Below are positions 57,913 to 64,000 of a DNA stretch of 64,000 nucleotides, piece after piece (the first letter of the stretch is position 1; each line of letters opens with the position of its first letter). A program made the translations under genes and the position numbers. Below the pieces are notes generated by a model. It was given only the letters and a program-made list of their open reading frames with translations. It was not told the DNA's origin and searched no databases. Origin of the DNA: Quercus robur (Eukaryota; Streptophyta; Magnoliopsida; Fagales; Fagaceae); the NCBI RefSeq assembly GCF_932294415.1, contig NC_065535.1, forward strand, positions 9,543,282-9,607,281, read 5' to 3'.

Positions 57913-58260
57913 AAGTTTAAAATTTAGTTACAAAATTGGTTGTAGCCTTGGACTACAACCTTACTTAATATCTTTTAAATGGAGGTGAATTTTGACAAAT
58001 CTACTATTGGATTACATCTTCTTCTTATATCCTCCATGCTTGCAAAATTTATAGAAAATTAAAGATCAATAGCTATGTCATCAATAAATTATTTAAATTG
58101 CTAATTTTTGTAGTTTAAAATCATGCATTAAATATAAGCATATATATCATATAGTAAATAACATTTGATTGATACAAAATTTGACATGTGTGTTAAGAGC
58201 ATAAAAAGCATACAATTTAATAGCTAGATTTTCAAAATATGTAATAATATTTATTTTATT
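57913..58260. mobile_element. MITE family 1 copy, right end missing
   Basis: Matches 32509-32850 over most of its length (GGAGGTGAATTTTGACAAAT, GGATTACATCTTCTT, CAATAGCTATG). The terminal TTTGTAGCTAAACTTTGTC end is absent and the sequence runs into TTTGGTCCATCTC. Confidence 0.65.
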
Positions 58261-58342
58261 TGGTCCATCTCAAAGCAATTAAATATTGTTTACTTGAATT
58301 TTTTTTTCAAGGATCATTTTGGTCCTTCTCTAACTCCAAAGT

Positions 58343-60014
58343 TCAATATATAAAGCAATAGCAAAATGATTTTATTATACAATGTAAAAAGATTCTTATT
58401 GTAAATGGAAAAGTGTGAGGCAACAAACTGAAACACAAATTATATAATGTTCTTGATATAGAGTTGATATATGAAGTAACTTCAATTTCTGTTTTGACTG
58501 CATTCTTGTCACTAGGGTTCAAGCTTATCAGATGTTTCTCTAGCTCGGGCAGTTTCTGATATACAGTAGACATAGTAAGAGTTGAGCATCATAATCTCAA
58601 GTAAACTGATAATGGACCATTTTTCAACATCTTGAATTAACTCCAGCTTCAATTTGTTATCATAGGCATACGTGTACCATTAATACATATGGCATTTGGA
58701 ATTAGCAATTCATGGAATGAGAAACTTATTGAAGCTTAATTCAATAGAGATGCCGTCATGATTGTTAAAAGTTCGTCATCATCATAGACAATATGGAAAC
58801 GAATAAAAATCTCTCTAAAAGTCATGTATACAAAGTTATAGTCACTCTGAAAGTCATATATACATATTGTAACATCAGCTTTTAGAAGGTTTTGATGAAG
58901 CCACTACATATCTGATGCACACCAGATAGGGTCCACATTTCATGTCAGTTACATACCCACTGATAAAATTAGATAAGCATTACTGACTAGTAAATATCTA
59001 GCCGAAGGTTACAAGACAAAGAAATCATGGTGAACAAGAGACTAGCCAATTGCATAAAAGTTTCTAATAAGCATCATATTAAATTCTACTGTTCCACATG
59101 TTTAAATTCCCTAGAACTGTTTCAAAATATCTAAGCATTCAATCCACTTCAAATACACAATTATCTCTACAAGTGCCTTCACTTTTGCACACTTATCCAA
59201 AAGAAATTTCGTTCACTTACGCACTTGTGCATTCTTATAGAACTTTGTAATTCTTCTGGATGTCTCACTTGTAGCAGCCATATCTCAACAAGTGAAATTT
59301 CATCAGAATTATTATCTTCATATATCTTTACCTCCCTTCCTTCATATCTGTATGGATTATTCCTAATCTCTCCCCCCCCCCCCCCCCACAATAGTAAAGG
59401 GCGATTGTAAAGTCAAAGTTGTCCATCCCTACAACAAGAGCAAGGAAGTTATTCTAAAATTTCAATACATATTTAGAAGTGATGGAAGTAGTATAATAGG
59501 ATAATTAGTGTCTAAGTGTGAAGATTAGCAACAATGCCTTTTGATCCATGAATTTCTTGTGATCCATGAGTCTCTCACCCAACTACCAATAAGGTGAGTA
59601 TACGAATAATAAGCATAAGAAAATATCAGTAAGTGCTTAAAAATTTGGAATGCAACTTTTAATTTTCATTCAAGCATAGTATTAAATATCAAATCACCCT
59701 TCATGTCAGTACAAAAAAATGGTTTCCTTGCTCTTGTAAACACCTAAAGGTATGCCAAAAGGAGAAAACTCATTTCATTAAATCACTTGATATATTCATG
59801 TTATAATCATTTCATGCCCTGCAATTTGGTTAATCAAAAGGTTCATATGGAGGTCTCCTTTCTTTATTGTTCCCCTACGAATTGGAGACCAGAGAAATTT
59901 ACGTTGAAATTGAAATTGGGCATTTTATTTTATTTTTTCTGAAAATTAGATTCATCCATCAGAACCAAATCTGTTTCTCCTACCATTGAATTTCATATTC
60001 ACAATCTAACAACA

Positions 60015-60059
<45 letters not shown>

Positions 60060-60605
60060 ATGGACCTAATCAAAGGTGAGGTAAGGTACCAAATCTAAAA
60101 TGGAATTGGGTTGCACAACCATAGGAAGTGTAATACTTGAGATGGGAGGAGGAGTGAGGTCACCATGGCAATGGCTGTTGCTTGGAGAAGAAACATTGGT
60201 GTGATGGAAGAGGCCACTGTCTCTAATGGAGGGCGGCGGCTAGGCTTGGGTTTGTTCAATCCCTCTTTCTCGTGGGTTTGTGAACCTCACATCAGATTGT
60301 AAATTGCAAATTGCAAAATGAGTTTTGATTTTGAACCGGGTTAGGATTAGGATTGAATTTGAAATGGGTCTTCATTGTTTCTTACATGTAAATTTAATTT
60401 TTTAATAAAAAGAAATGACACATCATTAAAAAAATGCCAGGTCATTATTCCGTTGGCCACATAAGCAACATCACTAACAGAAGTTAATAAAATGACTTAT
60501 ATCGCTCATTTTGAAAACTTGAGGGACCAATTATGCTCACTTGAAACTTAAGGGACTAATTGCACTCGCAGGGTAAACTTGAGGGATCAATATTGTAGTT
60601 TAGCC
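58343..60605. other. Intergenic, no gene established
   Basis: The - strand frame 58573-58430 (STVYQKLPELEKHLISL...) has a coding-like composition but no domain I recognise. A 16-base C-run lies at 59372-59387 and an A-run at about 60016-60052. 60480-60605 has GAGGGACCAA/AAGGGACTAA words like the end of a MITE. I would not annotate a gene here. Confidence 0.4.
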
Positions 60606-61766
60606 TTTTTTTAGTAATAAAGACAATCTAATTAGATTAGGGGTATTTTTAACAATTTAGATAATGATAACTAACTTTCTGAATCCTCTTAATATGTAGA
60701 GATACATTGATACACATTGACTTGAGCATATTGGTTTAATAAGTGTAATTTTAAAATTGCGTAAAGGCAATAACTAACTTTCTCTATTCTCTTAATGTAT
60801 CAACAAAATGAAAGTTGAAAAAGAATAACAAAATTAGTGCACCAAATTTAAAGGACCACTAACATGTGAATTGTTCACCAAATTTGAAGGAACACTATGC
60901 ATGCTTAGCTTCAAATGTTTAGATAGGTCATAAGTGATACTAGCTTGTTTGCACACGCTATGTGCGTGCTCAGAGGATTTTTTGTTATATAAAAAAAAAT
61001 TGTTTCATCTTAATTCAAGGTTTATGCAGTTATAAGTGAAATTATTGCATTTTCCAATCACCAAACTTATAGGAGTGTGATGAGATGTAGTTACGGGTGT
61101 GTTAATTTTATTTAATTATTTATTTTTACATCTCATCACACTCCCAAGAGTTTTGGTCATCCAAAAACGCATAAATTTCACTAACAAATGCCTAAACCCA
61201 TAATTAAGATGAATCAATATATGAGGTTTAAGCCAACCTCAAAATGATACACCATTATTAATTAGTACCAAAATAGGAAAAATTACACTTTACCATCCTA
61301 AACTATATCCTGATTACACTCTGCACCCTAAAATTTTCGAATGCAGGTTTTGCACCCTGAAAGATGATCCTTGTTACACTTTGCACCCTGAAATCAAGTT
61401 TGCCATTAACTTGGATGGAAAAATATGGTTCCACGTGAAAAGTCCTAATTGCCTCTCTTCTGAAGCCTTTAAAAAAAAAAAAAGATAAATTACACTTTAC
61501 TACCCTAAACTAAACTTCTAATTACACTTTTCACCCTAAACATTGAATTTCCATCCAAGTTAACAACAAACTTAATGTTGTGATGCAAAGTGTAACAAGT
61601 ATCATAGCTTAGGGTGCAAAATGTGTATTCCAAATGTTTAAATTGCAAAGTATAATATGAAGTATAGTTTAGAGTAACAAAGTATAATTTTCACCAAAAT
61701 ATATTATTTCTCTAACCATCATGGCCTCCAATATGGTACTAACTACTTTGATGCATATACTGTGAA

Positions 61767-61811
<45 letters not shown>

Positions 61812-61905
61812 AAACACTGTGAATAAGGTTTATAATTCATTACACCATAGCAATAATGGTATGTGCTAAGCAATGCAGAGTTTGAGCAAGAGGTGACATT
61901 TAGGT
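60606..61905 (+). repeat. Segmental duplication, copy 2, cut by a Copia element
   Basis: Twin of 53943-55285. Homology includes the foldback elements and a shorter (GA)n at 61772-61810. It also covers the 3' flank of a secreted-peptide gene (CATAGCAATAATGGTATGTG, GAGCAAGAGGTGACATTTAG), and stops exactly at the LTR start at 61906. The peptide gene that should follow is not visible in the window. Confidence 0.9.
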
Positions 61906-62060
61906 TGTTAACGTGTATTAGGGTATGTGGGCTTTAGGCCCACCTTGTTTACTTGTATAGCACACTTACTTGTACTGCACACTCTGCCTCCTATATAAAG
62001 GCACTTATGTATATTCTATTACTGAATGAAATGCAATACAATTATTCTGTATTTCTAACA
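61906..62060 (+). mobile_element. 5' LTR of a Copia retrotransposon (155 bp)
   Basis: Begins TGTTAACGTG and ends TTTCTAACA (TG...CA, inverted TGTTA/TAACA). It contains TATATAAAG (about 61993-62001), a likely TATA box, and is followed at once by a primer-binding site complementary to initiator tRNA-Met. The 3' LTR lies beyond the window. The LTR is short for Copia but within range. Confidence 0.88.
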
Positions 62061-62073
62061 TGGTATCAGAGCC
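62061..62073 (+). promoter_or_regulatory. Primer-binding site (initiator tRNA-Met)
   Basis: TGGTATCAGAGCC directly after the LTR, the standard plant Copia PBS used to prime minus-strand DNA synthesis. Confidence 0.92.
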
Positions 62074-62437
62074 ACTGCTCTAATCCTTTGGTGTGCTGCT
62101 CTTAAGCAGTCTTGTCTTCTTGGGTGTCCTCTGCAGCCGTTTTTGTGAGCAGCACCGCTGCCTTCACCACGACTCCAGTACATCAAAGACCACTGCCTTG
62201 CCGCCACCACCGCTTCCGCTTCTCCGATTAGACCACATATAGCATCATTGGAAAGTAGTCTCTCCGATCTGCCTTTCTGTGAAATTTCGTCTTCATCGGA
62301 CCTTCCACGCGCCACCAAAGTTCTCGGCATCACTTGCACGCGCCACCACGCGCCGCCAAAACGCGTCACGCGCAGCCACGCGCCTCCTGTCTCAGTCACG
62401 CGCCGCCATGCGCTCCCACGCGCCGGAACTTGTTCGC

Positions 62438-62592
62438 TGACGTCATCATCCTGCCTGCTTACGTCAGCCCTAGTTGACGTCACCTACTTACGTCAGCGCC
62501 ACATCATCTGCTGACGTAATCACCTGTTAGCCTGCTGACGTCATCCGTTGACTTTGACCAGGTTGACCGCTGACTTTTGACCAGAGTTGACT
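62438..62592 (+). promoter_or_regulatory. Cluster of TGACGTCA and W-box-like words in the Copia leader
   Basis: ACGT-core sites TGACGTCA or close relatives occur at 62438, 62460 (reverse), 62475, 62488 (reverse), 62512 and 62536. TTGAC[C/T] words follow at 62548, 62554, 62563, 62577 and 62587. TGACG sites bind TGA-type bZIP factors and TTGAC words bind WRKY factors in plants. The upstream 62325-62430 stretch is a CACGCGCC-rich, CpG-dense repeat. Role in transcription is inference. Confidence 0.5.
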
Positions 62593-62673
62593 TTTTGCAG
62601 TCCGGGTCCTCCTTACCCAGTTTTTCGTGTAGATTTCATTTTTACGCTCCATTTTTGCATATTTTGCTTCTAA

Positions 62674-64000
62674 ATGAGAAATAAGGACAGGTCTTCTTCT
62701 TGTTGCAATAATCGTTGCCAACAATCCAGCAAACGTCTTTGCAGTTTTTGCAAACGTTTTAGCCACAATATTGAGACTTGCTATCATCGCAACAAATCAG
62801 CTGTGTCTATATCCGCTGCTACTATTGCTAACACTGAGAGTGTCCAACCAATGGCTTCCGTCTCTGCACAGTCTAAGTCTTCAGGACGCACTTTCATCAT
62901 GTCCACAGATGACCTTAAAAACATCATCGCCAATGTCATTCGTATGGTTGGTAATGCATCTTATTCCTCTTCTCTTTCAGCTTTATCTGGTATGTCTCCT
63001 TCCTCTTGGCTTATGGATTCTGCTTATTGCAATCACATGACTCCTCACTCGTCCTTATTTTCTGAACTTAAACCTGCACCACACCCTCTTAATATTCACA
63101 CAGCAAATGGTTCCACTATGTCTGGTCATAATATAGGTTCCATTTCAACTGCCAATCTCTCGGTTCCTAGTGTCTTTAATGTTCTTGACCTTTCTTACAA
63201 TTTATTTTTTGTGGGCCAATTAGTTGAGTTAGGTTATCGCATTATCTTTGATTATTCTGGGTGTATTGTGCATGATCCAAGGACGGGACAGGAGCTTGGA
63301 CCGGTCCCAGAGTTGGGCGTATGTTTCCCGTGGACAACCTTCGTCTTCCACTTGTTGCTCCTGTTTCTGTTGTTGCAGCTGCTGCAGTTTCTTCTACTCC
63401 TTCCCTTGCACTTTGGCATGCTCGACTTGGTCATGCATCTTCCTCTCGTGTACAACAATTGGCTTCTAGAGGTTTGTTAGGTTCAGTGAATACAAAAAAT
63501 TTTGATTGTATTTCATGTCAGTTAGGAAAACAACCAGCTTTGCCTTTCAATACTAGTGAATCAATATCTACTGATATCTTTGACCTTATTCATTCTGATG
63601 TTTGGGGGCCTTCCTTTGTCTCTAGTATTGGTGGGTCTCGATATTTTGTTGTCTTTGTTGATGATTACTCTCGCTATAGCTGGATTTTTAATATGAAACA
63701 TCGTTCTGAGTTATTGCAAGTATATTCTAATTTTGCAAAAATGGTTGAAACTCAATTTTCAAAACGTATCAAAATTTTTCGATCTGATAATGCTCTTGAG
63801 TACACTCAATATGCCTTCCAAGCTGCTTTGCATTCCTATGGCACTGTTCATCAACTAACTTGTCCAGGTACCTCTCAGCAAAATGGTAGAGCCAAACGAA
63901 AACTTCGTCATATTCTTGACACTGTTCGTGCTATTCTTCTCTCTGCCAAAGTTCCGGCTCCTTTTTGGGGTGAAGCTGCCCTTTATGCTGTTCATGCTAT
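62674..64000 (+). pseudogene. Copia polyprotein, gag largely missing, frameshifted; runs off window
   Basis: The open frame from ATG 62674 has a CCHC zinc knuckle (residues 23-36, CSFCKRFSHNIETC). A Ty1/copia protease region follows in which the catalytic D-S-G is D-S-A (residues 115-117). It then has a one-base shift near 63299, after which the frame reads nonsense to 63480. In the shifted frame the GAG-pre-integrase (LWHARLGHAS; CISC) and integrase core (SDVWGPSF; FRSDNALEY) continue to the window end. At the third catalytic position, 35 residues after the second Asp, the expected Glu is Lys (QQNGRAKRK). The gag N-terminus is absent between leader and zinc knuckle. It cannot transpose on its own; RT and RNase H lie outside the window. 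Confidence 0.9.

Noticed and set aside
58430..58573. Possible exon on the - strand (STVYQKLPELEKHL)
   Set aside because: Coding-like composition, but no recognised family, no partner exons and no supporting splice pattern.
59372..59387. 16-base C-run considered as a possible G-quadruplex
   Set aside because: A simple mononucleotide tract; may be a sequencing artefact and there is no nearby promoter.
62055..62483. 142-residue open frame on the - strand
   Set aside because: Antisense to the GC-rich Copia leader; no domain and no start context.

Overview
The window is nuclear DNA of a dicot tree, most probably Fagaceae (oak, chestnut or beech). The signs are genes split by AT-rich GT-AG introns, very many MITE-like repeats, plant L1-type LINE, Copia and hAT-type elements, and two genes for tandem-jacalin mannose-binding lectins of the type known from chestnut (Castanea crenata agglutinin). 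The family assignment is inference; the plant assignment is firm. No rRNA, tRNA or CRISPR array was seen. Layout: 1-6.43 kb is a decayed L1-type LINE (+ strand), split by two copies, in opposite orientation, of a hAT-like element (3065-4177 and 5046-6233). Each copy carries a captured fragment of a G-type (bulb) lectin receptor-kinase gene and is bounded by 8-bp target duplications. 6.46-10.78 kb is a decayed copy of 19.83-23.39 kb. It holds the last exons of a thymidylate kinase gene and a broken copy of the neighbouring SANT/NAM-associated-domain gene. 12.0-21.36 kb is the intact thymidylate kinase gene (+), with a probable non-coding first exon at about 12.0-12.19 kb and five coding exons giving 222 aa. 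22.05-23.18 kb is the intact two-exon SANT/NAM-associated gene (348 aa). 24.3-26.2 kb holds a Tourist-like MITE and a hAT-like element. 26.27-28.15 kb and 33.35-35.32 kb are two tandem jacalin-related lectin genes on the - strand. Both are damaged: the first by a degenerate third exon, the second by a single 7-bp insertion in exon 1. 35.6-40.2 kb is intergenic, AT-rich and MITE-rich, with a well-delimited Mutator-like foldback MITE. 40.78-47.34 kb is an intact 16-coding-exon gene for a HAD-family cytosolic 5'-nucleotidase (538 aa, + strand) with a TATA box, a non-coding first exon and a uORF that overlaps the start codon. 49.67-49.96 kb and 55.33-56.38 kb, both on the - strand, are paralogous small secreted-peptide precursors whose core resembles the EPIP motif of IDA/IDL (and PIP) peptides. 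The first has one core; the second has about eleven Pro-rich tandem units and one frameshift. A third copy was evidently starting at 61.8 kb: its 3' flank is duplicated there and ends exactly where a Copia retrotransposon begins (5' LTR 61906-62060). The Copia element then runs off the end of the window. A solo LTR (51331-52009) sits inside an older MITE. Function: the two housekeeping genes both belong to nucleotide metabolism (dTMP phosphorylation; purine monophosphate dephosphorylation), but nothing suggests that they are co-regulated. The lectin cluster and the secreted-peptide cluster are typical fast-evolving defence or signalling arrays built by tandem duplication and broken by indels and transposons. 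The most novel-looking object is the multi-unit IDA/PIP-like precursor at 55.3-56.4 kb.
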